From Stentor coeruleus (taxonomy: Eukaryota > Ciliophora > Heterotrichea > Heterotrichida > Stentoridae), in assembly GCA_001970955.1 (NCBI GenBank), contig MPUH01000590.1, positions 1 to 44,355 on the forward strand: 44,355 bases of DNA, written 5' to 3'. The notes beneath the pieces are model-generated. The model saw nothing but the letters and a program-made list of their open reading frames with translations. It was not told where the DNA came from and did no database searches. This document shows, piece by piece, positions 12,101-18,596 of the stretch (positions are counted from its first letter, which is position 1; each line of letters begins with the position of its first letter). The position numbers were made by a program, and so were the translations under genes.

Positions 12101-12995
12101 TGGAAACTTCTCTGATATAATTGATTTAACTATTATGATTGAAAAACGTATAGAAGGAACAGATATTATTGCTCATGATGCTGTATATTTTGATATTGAT
12201 AATGATGCTTTTATTGTTAAGATGAGATTCACTGGTATTAATAGAGCAACTTGTAAATCATATAAATCAGGAAATTGGGAAGAAGGAGATTGTGATGTTT
12301 TATCTTATGAAGATGGGATTGCTAAAGTTAGTATTAAAAGAAGTGGTACTTTCCAATTATTTGAATATAGTTCAGATTACTCTTCTCAAGTTCCGTTATA
12401 TATAATTTTCTCACTTATTTTGATTATGACTATATTCATACCTTTCATGATATATTTAGATAAGAAAAATACTTACTTTAGCGTTCCTACAACTTCAATT
12501 TCTATAGAAACTAGAACAGAAAAAGATAAAGAAGAAAAAGAAAAAGAAAAAATTTACACTGAAATCATAAGAAATGAAAACTATGATCATTCGATATTTA
12601 CTTATCATTTATTATTCAGCATGTTTAAATTGGATAGATCATTCTCACGTTCGAGAAAATTGATGATAATTTGTACCAACGTTATATTTGGCTTATTTAT
12701 TCAAGTATGCTTGCTTAAATTTACAAGTATCAGTGCTTTAGCAGTCGGAGTTATATCTGCTATTGTAGTTATTGTACCTTCTGCTTTGATAATTTTTTTG
12801 TTTAGAGGTACATCAAATTGCAAGCTTGCTTTAGGTACTGCAATTATATTAGTTTTGAATATTACAAGTGTAGTCGGATCATGGTTAATTCCAGGCAGCA
12901 AAGGATGGTTGGTTTCATGGTTGGCAGGTCTTGGTACTGAGTTCGGTGTGAGCCAAGGCATTTTGATGATTGCTTCAAAAGTAATTCTTCATTAA
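6174..12995 (+). CDS. Giant REJ/polycystin-1-like cell-surface protein (2273 aa)
   Basis: Intact single ORF from ATG. Residues 1-26 form a signal peptide. Residues 188-516 and 652-980 are two copies of an unrecognised module, each followed by Cys-rich repeats (517-651 and 981-1155) of the C-x2-C...S-C-x2-C type seen in ciliate surface proteins. Residues 1155-1640 are beta-rich. An REJ-like segment lies at 1640-1720 (IPGASYAF, then CYDGDEEDLPLQYKISG). A helical region follows, then a GPS-like motif at about 2026-2062 in which W and two Cys remain but the cleavage HL-S/T is replaced (KVSIKRSGTFQL). Membrane helix 1 is about 2074-2098. After a charged cytoplasmic loop (KDKEEKEKEK), the segment YHLLFSMFKLDRSFSRSRK and four helices resemble helices 2-5 of polycystin-1, notably AVGVISAIVVIVPSALIIFL. 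There is no PLAT domain in the loop and no channel helices after it. Function is inferred as adhesion or sensing. Confidence 0.85.
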   Translation: MVKKGTKVFLLRVGLCLLWIISLAQASENEFSSSRTEALSNQSSFLDDWQATLIISPELNSSPSFQDLIKQDSQPKKLEESFTQSLTIDCSMLLKNLPGNGPYIYASTSQKISKTTFYRCKNTQSNLIGILFINLNKLDTSSFDTLFSSFYEKSINSNNGIIIANLCRNGYFELETSKCIKHDKFKRTLANNYDDMIGGGTYVLTAITMVATEDSLDYELFTTLIVDYITEVSCGADSCNEGSACSVPGYSEIAIQAAMLLFSKAIDFPETTDDQIRTLLDSLSCVKFAVDIKNFEQSSLDNLNCAIYGYLDYWSLEYGIASTQYFNSAESSYNFLINFYSMIFQGGYESSTFEDMLIESSSINVCKNDHCEICSGTKEIIVKAVIGLGSSIDGNCDFNNEDDINLEFLMRGIEFGPDSDFVAYNIATIGTSGVPNNYFETVVWGDFSNDCFHKTFYISLHAEHDNWIIINPVSEPYAINQDSASYYQIDITTSGIYFLTIDCSTKDFKLNTVDVECNCDRHCSQCMSESTCTTCSSDYQLITTSNYDLCKCPAGKFDDGIGCMNCDESCETCVNIATCTTCVSDYTLGTIAADKILCCRNGYYPTISGCEECNESCEVCINDSTCTTCIADYTLGTAAVDTILCYSKDKNTLANNYYEMINGGTYVLTAITMVATEDSLDYELFTILLVDYIAEVACGIDSCNEGSACSVPGYSEIAIQAAMFLLSKAIDFPETTDDQIRNLLDSLSCVKFAVDIKNFEQSSLDNLNCAIYGYLDYWSLEYGIASTQYFDSAESSYNFLANFYLMFFQGGSEYSDFTDTTLEASSINVCKNYNYEICSGTREINTIVVGTKGTEIDGNCDFNDEDDIIMEFLMRGIEFGPDSDFIAYDVALIGNSDFLDNYFEDAVWGDFSNDCFLKTFYISYYAEHDNWITVNPRSELHIINQNDESYHQIDITTSGIYFLTIDCSTKDLKLNTVDIKCNCNRHCSQCMSEITCTTCSSNYQFINNDLCECPAGKFDDGVGCIDCEKSCETCVNIATCTTCAKGHTLGTINPDLILCCGDGYYPAITGCEKCNKSCKTCVNDSTCTACAVDYTFSTTATDATLCCSDGYYPTITGCEKCDSSCSKCINNKFCEVCIKNWLKDTSNSNYPNVLCEESKYYWDASYLEYFKYDYTYGYLLLRSNKRFLYNIDVSLENITSTANSCAFYFADVSFLATNTICTLKNPFELQIKLGDWFSVDRSTVFTSAKSFIMKEGTLKIYNGGTKIMLSEFSEDSKAIILGNDEIVYDCSGSSTYTYAASQSFGLGSKSFEYFWSVLGEGVTLSDHNSQIVDVTVTSPNLALFTLNLQVSINSKTFSSSLKVAVHTSENKFTFGLNTGNKAYFTKGTSFSLIPQNINRCEFMGTFTFKWNIFNPYTTIEYTSTSEVLAPLLNTRKLRIPKYYMDYNNDYIFMLTITLTNGETVKTAFAKSLISITKSPLVLGFSRGYENLLDINSDFVIDASGSYDPDDKNLISTLTPVWTSNEPSILFGIDANSLAITIPSANYGSLTYFTLKLTLTSTSGMSDSSIISVTLSRDAKYDVRLKHQGIKLKNSNYSQLKIQSTLVSSVTGIPIINLVEVSGPYYLIYSTSSIITLTLNLLIPGASYAFKSYMNLDSVDIGNTITYVRINQGPVCIKDSAAIVSPSVGTSMSTSFKITLSHCYDGDEEDLPLQYKISGIRDSTCCSISLIGQSENNIITGFKFSKGYSAIEYTINDALGDTIKKKSNSFIISSRLRSLKDSQNLIDEYYQLTTNQNVISVISLFLDEYENPAQLLDIMWSDFNNNLDSFTGQEYIEVVSSIIYVFLDSNQNQVLIKERLPIYISFLNNAFSEMKYYDESIDKRILKISEIIITIDPSIDNVFLAKEILQNLFDVQEIMGSEGYYQNNPHCSIFEVENFANILRLRPMILGNNIIEIGELNVKKNIIVKIKALSFAIGNFSDIIDLTIMIEKRIEGTDIIAHDAVYFDIDNDAFIVKMRFTGINRATCKSYKSGNWEEGDCDVLSYEDGIAKVSIKRSGTFQLFEYSSDYSSQVPLYIIFSLILIMTIFIPFMIYLDKKNTYFSVPTTSISIETRTEKDKEEKEKEKIYTEIIRNENYDHSIFTYHLLFSMFKLDRSFSRSRKLMIICTNVIFGLFIQVCLLKFTSISALAVGVISAIVVIVPSALIIFLFRGTSNCKLALGTAIILVLNITSVVGSWLIPGSKGWLVSWLAGLGTEFGVSQGILMIASKVILH
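6735..9518 (+). repeat. Tandem in-frame duplication of a 464-residue module within the giant surface protein
   Basis: The segment starting at 6735 recurs at 8127, an offset of 1392 nt (464 codons). The first roughly 420 bp of the two copies are nearly identical, including synonymous sites (for example around 6900-7075 and 8290-8467), whereas the following part (from about 7240 and 8630) is clearly more diverged. Each copy ends in Cys-rich repeats, with more repeats after the second copy. Confidence 0.9.
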
Positions 12996-13541
12996 ATAGA
13001 TATAGTTATGATAAGACATAAAATAAAATTATAAAATCTCGACAGCTATAATAAAAGGAGCTATATTAAATATAAAATGTTAATTATTAGTATTTTTACT
13101 ATGGTATATTAGTAATAATTGATCCTAAAGTTAAATTTTAATTAAACTGAACCGATTTTATATCCTAACAAAAGTGTAAAAAATCCGATTTTATTTTGAG
13201 AACATCCAAATTTTTTTATTACCTTTTAGTAAATAAGGACTTTTAAATAGCCTTTCCTATATATATTTCTTACCTCCAACTTCACATCCTAATAACTAAA
13301 CCCAATCCCAAAAACTTCATTAAAAACCCCATAATATTTTTTTCAAACCATAAAAACCTAACACCCTAATACCTTTAAAAACCCCAGCAAACATCTCCTC
13401 AATCCCTACACCTTTTTAAACCCATCAACAAACTCTTAACTCTCATCAAAGCATAAACACACAAACAAATTTTATATGAAAAAACCACTACAACAAAAGT
13501 CATCATTTACCATAACAATCAAAATACAAAAACTAATAAAA
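12996..13541. promoter_or_regulatory. Intergenic region with C-rich, G-poor upstream flank
   Basis: No gene seen. The first half is plain AT-rich sequence. From about 13240 the + strand becomes rich in C and almost free of G (runs such as AAACCCAATCCC) right up to the next start codon. The same bias is seen in front of several other genes here. No TATA-like or other defined element can be assigned. Confidence 0.4.
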
Positions 13542-15231
13542 ATGAGTTTACGTTTAAGCAATAAAGCTTCAACTGACACCGAAGGAAACTTTTCATTTAC
13601 CTTCTCCCTTGAACCTGACTACAACGAAGGTGGGTTATTAACATCCCTTATAGCTTCACCTACAATCCCAGATACTCAAGATCCACTTATGGCCCAATAC
13701 AAATGGTCAAGAATCAAAAATGATCATCAAGTTTTAGTCCCAGAAATAAATTCTAAGTAATATCTAAATAGCATATATACAATAACATGTGAAGATATTG
13801 GATCTTATATCCAAGTTGAAATAATATCGTTAGACAACAAATACAAAGGCACTGCTATAGGAAGACTAGGTCCACTTAGGTTAGATAGAAGTGTTAGAAG
13901 AGCTCTTGAATATATTATATGTAGTGGGTTTGCAACATTTCCTTTAAGTTGTAGTGGAGAATTGGATTATAACAATGCTAATGATTTGGTATTAGAAATT
14001 GATAAAGACCAGCTACATTTACGCACTTTTACCTGTGATGGGAATATTGATATTCATAACTCTTTTGTCACAACATATACTGCAACATATCCGAAAATGA
14101 TTCTTCATAGCAGTGATAGTAAAAAATTATGCTTCGAACTTAACAACGGGGAAACTGATAATGGGGAAAAAGATCCAATTTGTAGTCGTAAACTCATAGT
14201 AGACTGTTTCAGTCAGCAAAATCGTGACCTTATTGTTATGTGCATTAGAATCTTTGGTTTAAGAAACTCTTTAAAACTAGACCGTTCCCTAGAACATTAT
14301 CTAGAAAGCTTTAAAAAATCTAAAATCGACGTTTATATCGAACTTGAATCAACATTACAAGAACTTTATTCCCTTCAAGAAGAAAATGAAGATCTCCGTA
14401 ACCACAACCTAATGCAAAAAAACAAAATAAAAAACCTTTTCCGAGAACTTGAGTCTTACAAAACCCAACTTTCCAATACTGAAACAAAAAAACCTGACCC
14501 TGAACCTGAAGATTATATAAAACTTAAAAACCGCTTATCAAGAATAACAGAAAGTAAATGCAAGCTTAAAGAAAAGTATAGAAAAGCTAAAATCAATATC
14601 GCAGAACTTAGAGAAAATATACAAGAAATACATGAAAAAACATATAATAAAAAGTATTTTTATATATAGCAAATATGAAAATGATGTAACAATTCCACAA
14701 AATCTTGAGGCTGAATATAGAAAACTAAAAGATGGATTAGAATTTGCTAATCAAGAACTGGAAATTGCCCAGGCTAGAGAAAAAACTTGTAATGGGAAAT
14801 TGAAAAGGCAAAAAGAAGCTATTGAGTTGCTGATTAAAGAAAAAGATGATTTTAAGTGAGAAAAATATAGGAAAAAAAATGAAGGGGTAAAAGAAATGGA
14901 AGAAAAATATGCGTTGTTAGTTGGGGAAAATAAAGAGTTGATTAGGAAATTGTCGAAAAGCAGTGAGATTGTTGGGCAGAAGGAACAAGAGATAATTGAT
15001 GGTGAGAAAAAACTTAAAGAGACTTTGGAAAGATATGAGAAATCAAATAAGTTGTTGATTTGGGAGATTGAGAGGATGAATGAGGAGATGAGAAGTTGTA
15101 AAAAATGTGAGGAGATGGATGAATGTGTGAATAAGTATAAGGAGGAAGTTAATTATTATAGAAATCAGAGTGATAAGTTGGCAGCGCAGTTAAGTAGGGC
15201 ACAGGTGCAGATTAGAAGAGCTAATAAGTAA
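13542..15231 (+). CDS. Ig-like (AIR9-type) domain plus coiled-coil protein, four exons
   Basis: Spliced from 13542-13756, 13772-14653, 14670-14855 and 14871-15231, giving 547 aa ending in TAA. I chose ATG 13542 (MSLRLSNKAS); an in-frame ATG at 13476 is possible but lies in C-rich leader-like sequence. The first about 100 residues (YKWSRI, then YTITCEDIGSYIQVEI across the first intron) resemble the Ig-like A9 repeats of AIR9-type microtubule-associated proteins. Residues from about 280 on are coiled coil (LQEENEDLRN, LKNRLSRITESKCKLKEKYR). The three introns of 15, 16 and 15 nt are all phase 2, and each puts a stop in frame if retained. The cytoskeletal role is inferred from architecture; the A9 match is by eye. 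The codon bias changes sharply along the gene (see findings). Confidence 0.8.
13757..13771 (+). other. 15-nt intron
   Basis: GTAATATCTAAATAG. Phase 2, with TAA in frame at once if unspliced. Removing it joins two open frames into YTITCEDIGSYIQVE. Confidence 0.9.
14654..14669 (+). other. 16-nt intron
   Basis: GTATTTTTATATATAG. Phase 2. The 16-nt length accounts for the one-base frame change between the flanking open frames. Confidence 0.85.
14856..14870 (+). other. 15-nt intron
   Basis: GTGAGAAAAATATAG. Phase 2; TGA is in frame if retained. Both flanking exons are coiled-coil sequence. Confidence 0.85.
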
Positions 15232-15619
15232 TATATATTTGTGGTTTAGTTTATGAGGAATTTTTTTGATATGAATTTGTCATTTTATAAGTTTTGTAGG
15301 ATTTTTATGTAATTTTAGGTTATGATGAATATGTTTTGGGGCTATATGGAAGATTTATGGCACTAAGTAAACAGTTTTTAGAAGCTGAAAATTTTTTAGG
15401 GTTTATTTTTTGAAGTTTGATAATAAAGTTTGAATTGTTTAGGAATTAATCTTTTCAATATCCACAAATAAAAAATTATTACTTCTCAAATAAAACTAAA
15501 ATTTATATTATAAAGCTTACTTCCTTATAAAAAAGTATATATATTTTAATATTCTAGCATAAACCTAAAACCGCCTCAAATTATTCCTAAAACAGCATTT
15601 CATATAAAAGCAATAAAAA
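15232..15619. other. Intergenic region, G-rich then C-rich
   Basis: No gene seen. The 3' flank of the upstream gene (15232-15440) is G/T-rich and nearly C-free; the 5' flank of the next gene (about 15455-15619) is A/C-rich and nearly G-free. The change near 15450 probably marks the border between the end of one transcript and the promoter of the next. Confidence 0.4.
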
Positions 15620-16648
15620 ATGTTTAACCCATGGAAGCCATGGAAGGAAGGACAAATAAAATACCCTCAAAAATCCACAGAATATTTCCATCAGCGTGAT
15701 GGAATTTGGAACTCATTAGCCCACTCATCTCCAAAAATATCTCAATTTTACCTAAAACCAAATTTCGAGCTCAATAACAAAATCAAAATCCAAAACAGTA
15801 CTTCTCCAACAACTTCAACATCAATAGAAAATACAATTAGAAAAACAGCTTCAAGAGAAAGAATAAAAAAAAGAAAATTAGAACGAGAAATTTTACAAGC
15901 AAAAAGTAGTCAATGTTTACTTAGTTTTCATATAAAAGATGATGTCCAGTCGATATTTTCAACTTTTAAAGACCCAGCTTCAAAGCCTATAAATAAAATG
16001 ATAGGAAGTTTTAATAATTATAATGAACTGCCAGAAGATAGACTAAAACTTGTAGTTAACAGAAGAATTCTTAAAAAAGACGCAGAAGCTCTATCTTTAA
16101 TATCTAAAAAAATAGCCAAAGAGTTCGAAGAAGAAAAGCAAAAAAAAGAATGGCACAAATCTATAAGAGAACAAAGCTTAACCCGTATGCGTAAAAGACG
16201 TAAAGAAAACCAAATATACGAACAAAAAGCAGGCATCGAAAAAATAAAACCAATACAAAAAGCGACAACTCCCGTACCAAACATGCATATCAAATCTTTA
16301 TCTATAGCAAAAAGTGTGAAAATCGGTTATCCTGAAGATTATTCAGAATCATATGGCTTATTAAAAGCTGGTGTAATATCATCAGGAAGGTCAATCCACC
16401 CAAAATCATCCAGGAAGCCTGCAATGAAAAAAACAGATTCTTTTCCGGTGCTTATCAACGAAAATCCAGACGAGTTTTCAGCTGAAAACAAAAAAAATAC
16501 TGAAATAAAATTTGATGAAGAAGTTTTTACCATAGAAGAAATTAAAGAAAGCTATAAAGAACTTAATCAATTTCATAAAAGATTTGGAGAACTTAAAGGA
16601 CGTGTAGGTTTTCCACATATTTATTTAGAAAAGTATAAAAATTTATAA
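15620..16648 (+). CDS. Unknown basic protein, 342 aa
   Basis: Clean ORF from ATG. Not recognised. The N-terminus is rich in W, P and aromatic residues (MFNPWKPWKEGQIKYPQ). Residues about 70-95 and 140-215 are highly charged and helical (RERIKKRKLEREI, IAKEFEEEKQKKEWHKSIREQ), followed by a low-complexity basic stretch and an acidic helical C-terminus. No signal peptide or membrane helix. The composition resembles ciliary or cortical structural proteins, but that is only an impression. It is convergent with the dehydrogenase gene, with 72 nt between their stops. Confidence 0.75.
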   Translation: MFNPWKPWKEGQIKYPQKSTEYFHQRDGIWNSLAHSSPKISQFYLKPNFELNNKIKIQNSTSPTTSTSIENTIRKTASRERIKKRKLEREILQAKSSQCLLSFHIKDDVQSIFSTFKDPASKPINKMIGSFNNYNELPEDRLKLVVNRRILKKDAEALSLISKKIAKEFEEEKQKKEWHKSIREQSLTRMRKRRKENQIYEQKAGIEKIKPIQKATTPVPNMHIKSLSIAKSVKIGYPEDYSESYGLLKAGVISSGRSIHPKSSRKPAMKKTDSFPVLINENPDEFSAENKKNTEIKFDEEVFTIEEIKESYKELNQFHKRFGELKGRVGFPHIYLEKYKNL

Positions 16649-16720
16649 TTAATAGAAACTTATATGATCACAAATATTATCATATACTTTTCATAATAAA
16701 AAGTTTACTAATAAAACTAA

Positions 16721-17596
16721 CTAGATTTTTTTCTTGTAATCATAAAAGCCTTTCCCTGTCTTTTTGCCTAGCCATCCAGCATTAACATAATTCACTAACA
16801 ATGTACTTGGTCTATACTTTGAGTCTCCAATCTCTCTATGTAACACTTGCATAATACTCAAACAAGTATCTAAACCAATAAAATCAGCTAATTCTAATGG
16901 ACCCATTGGAACATTAGTTCCAAGTTTCATTGTTGTGTCAATATGTTCTTTTGAAGCAACACCTTCATTTAATACTTGTATAGCTTCGTTTATATAAGGC
17001 ATAAGTATTCTATTAGCAATAAATCCAGGTCTATCTTGACTTTCTGTACATACTTTTCCCATAGATTTCGCTAGTTCTAAAGTTATCTTCAAAGTTGACT
17101 CACTGGTCTGTAATCCTCTAATAACTTCAACTAATGTCATAACTGGGACAGGGTTCATAAAATGCATACCAATAACATTCTGAGGAAATTCAGCACAAGC
17201 TGCTAGTTTTGTTATTGAAATTGATGATGTATTTGAAGCTAATATTGCACCTTGTTTCATTATTGGGCTTACATGACGGAATAACTTGAATTTAGCGTCA
17301 GGGTTTTCACTTATGGCTTCAACGATAAAATCACACTCAGCCACAGATTCTAAATCAGTCAAGTGGCTTATTTTAGCTTTGATTTCATCACCTGATTTCA
17401 ATTCGCCTTTAGAAATTTTTCTGTTAATCCAGGTGTCTATAAAGCTCACTGATCTTGAGTTTTGCTCTTTTGAGTGGTCAAAGATCTTGACGTTGAGTTT
17501 TGCCGTGTTTGCCCCTACAATTGCTATCCCGGTTCCCATCTGTCCAGCACCAATTATTCCAAGAGTGGTAATTTTTCTGGATATAAAACCTAGCAT
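16721..17596 (-). CDS. HADH: 3-hydroxyacyl-CoA dehydrogenase (3-hydroxybutyryl-CoA dehydrogenase type)
   Basis: From ATG 17596 the protein is 291 aa, close to the usual length of about 280-310. The Rossmann motif GIIGAGQMG lies at residues 13-21, followed by DFIVEAISE, SNTSS and GMHFMNPVPVMTLVEV containing the catalytic His; the C-terminal helical domain has RPGFIANRILMPYINEA and GPLELADFIGLD, and the end is GKKTGKGFYDY. It oxidises L-3-hydroxyacyl-CoA with NAD in fatty-acid beta-oxidation, normally in mitochondria. The short basic start (MLGFISRK) could be part of a targeting signal. The frame stays open upstream to 17665 without an ATG. A 16-nt GT...AG candidate at about 17608-17623 would join an upstream ATG (near 17680; MEQRTSVKIKKK) in frame, giving a longer basic leader; this is unproven. 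Confidence 0.93.
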   Translation of the reverse strand: MLGFISRKITTLGIIGAGQMGTGIAIVGANTAKLNVKIFDHSKEQNSRSVSFIDTWINRKISKGELKSGDEIKAKISHLTDLESVAECDFIVEAISENPDAKFKLFRHVSPIMKQGAILASNTSSISITKLAACAEFPQNVIGMHFMNPVPVMTLVEVIRGLQTSESTLKITLELAKSMGKVCTESQDRPGFIANRILMPYINEAIQVLNEGVASKEHIDTTMKLGTNVPMGPLELADFIGLDTCLSIMQVLHREIGDSKYRPSTLLVNYVNAGWLGKKTGKGFYDYKKKI

Positions 17597-17805
17597 TTTC
17601 CTATTATAAGCTATTAAACTAATCACTAGTAAAACAACAACATATTTTCTTTTTAATCTTAACACTTGTACGTTGCTCCATGCTTTGTGGTGACCCTTTA
17701 ATATTTTCAGTAATTTTTACATTCTTGGCTAGCTAATGATGTTATCTCTTCATATTTATCGAATTTCTCTGAACGTTAAACATCTTGTCCTTTACTACAC
17801 AAAGT

Positions 17806-18348
17806 AAATCTTACAACGCCAATCTGCATGATACCTTAATTAATATCCAAAACTGGCATGCTGGTCTTTGGTTTTTCTGATTTGTCAGCTAGTCTTAAGT
17901 TGAAATTACTATGATTAACTCCTGTATTATATAACTGTGTTACAGAAAGCATTATTAAATCCAAAACACGATTACTCCCTGTTATTTCTATCTCATATAT
18001 TTTATAATCTAATTTTTTTATATGTCTCAATCTTATAATCCATATCGTAATCTTTATCCTAATTTTAATTTCCTTNCAAATCTTACAACGCCAATCTGCA
18101 TGATACCTTAATTAATATCCAAAACTGGCATGCTGGTCTTTGGTTTTCCTGATTTGTCAGCTAGTCTTAAGTTGAAATTACTATGATCAGCTCCTGTATT
18201 ATATAACTGTGTTACAGAAAGCATTATTAAATCCAAAACACGATTACTCCCTGTTATTTCTATCTCATATATTTTATAATCTATTTTTTTATATGTCTCA
18301 ATCTTATAATCCATATCGTAATCTTTATCCTAATTTTAATTTCCTTTA
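17806..18348. repeat. About 270-bp direct duplication across a single N (18076)
   Basis: 17806-18075 and 18078-18348 are near-identical copies separated by one N. They differ by several substitutions and at least one 1-nt indel in a T run (about 18011-18020). This looks like an assembly join of overlapping contig ends carrying allelic or error differences rather than biology. Confidence 0.85.
18108..18314 (-). CDS. Small hypothetical protein (68 aa), duplicated at an assembly join
   Basis: Starts at ATG 18314 and ends in MPVLDIN. The stretch ITGSNRVLDLIMLSVTQLYN...FNLRLADKSGKPKTS looks protein-like. It recurs at 17836-18030 across the N, with a 1-nt indel that changes the N-terminus. Not recognised. 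Just downstream on the same strand an ATG near 17828 could begin a second short reading frame (MQIGVVRFTLCSKGQD) with a possible 15-nt intron, so a longer gene in pieces is possible. Low confidence because the region is assembly-damaged. Confidence 0.35.
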   Translation of the reverse strand: MDYKIETYKKIDYKIYEIEITGSNRVLDLIMLSVTQLYNTGADHSNFNLRLADKSGKPKTSMPVLDIN

Positions 18349-18460
18349 TCAACACTTTATCCCTTAAACATATTTTATGAATTNAATCCATATCGTAATC
18401 TTTATCCTAATTTTAATTTCCTTTATCAACACTTTATCCCTTAAACATATTTTATGAATT
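18308..18460. repeat. 76-bp direct duplication across a single N (18384)
   Basis: 18308-18383 and 18385-18460 are the same sequence (starting AATCCATATCGTAATC), separated only by one N. Probable contig-end overlap left unmerged. Confidence 0.9.
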
Positions 18461-18596
18461 CCCATATCATATTCCGATCAGTGATGCATGATAATAATTT
18501 TCGTATTTGAACTCCCCAGGTCAAGTCCTACTCCTTTCAATGGTGAAGGAGGGGATATAGGTAATAAGGGTTCTAATATTTCTTTCGACATAATTA

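Noticed and set aside
16018..16533. Minus-strand frames opposite the 342-aa gene, and similar frames opposite other genes
   Set aside because: They mirror the codon composition of the real genes and lack recognisable domains.
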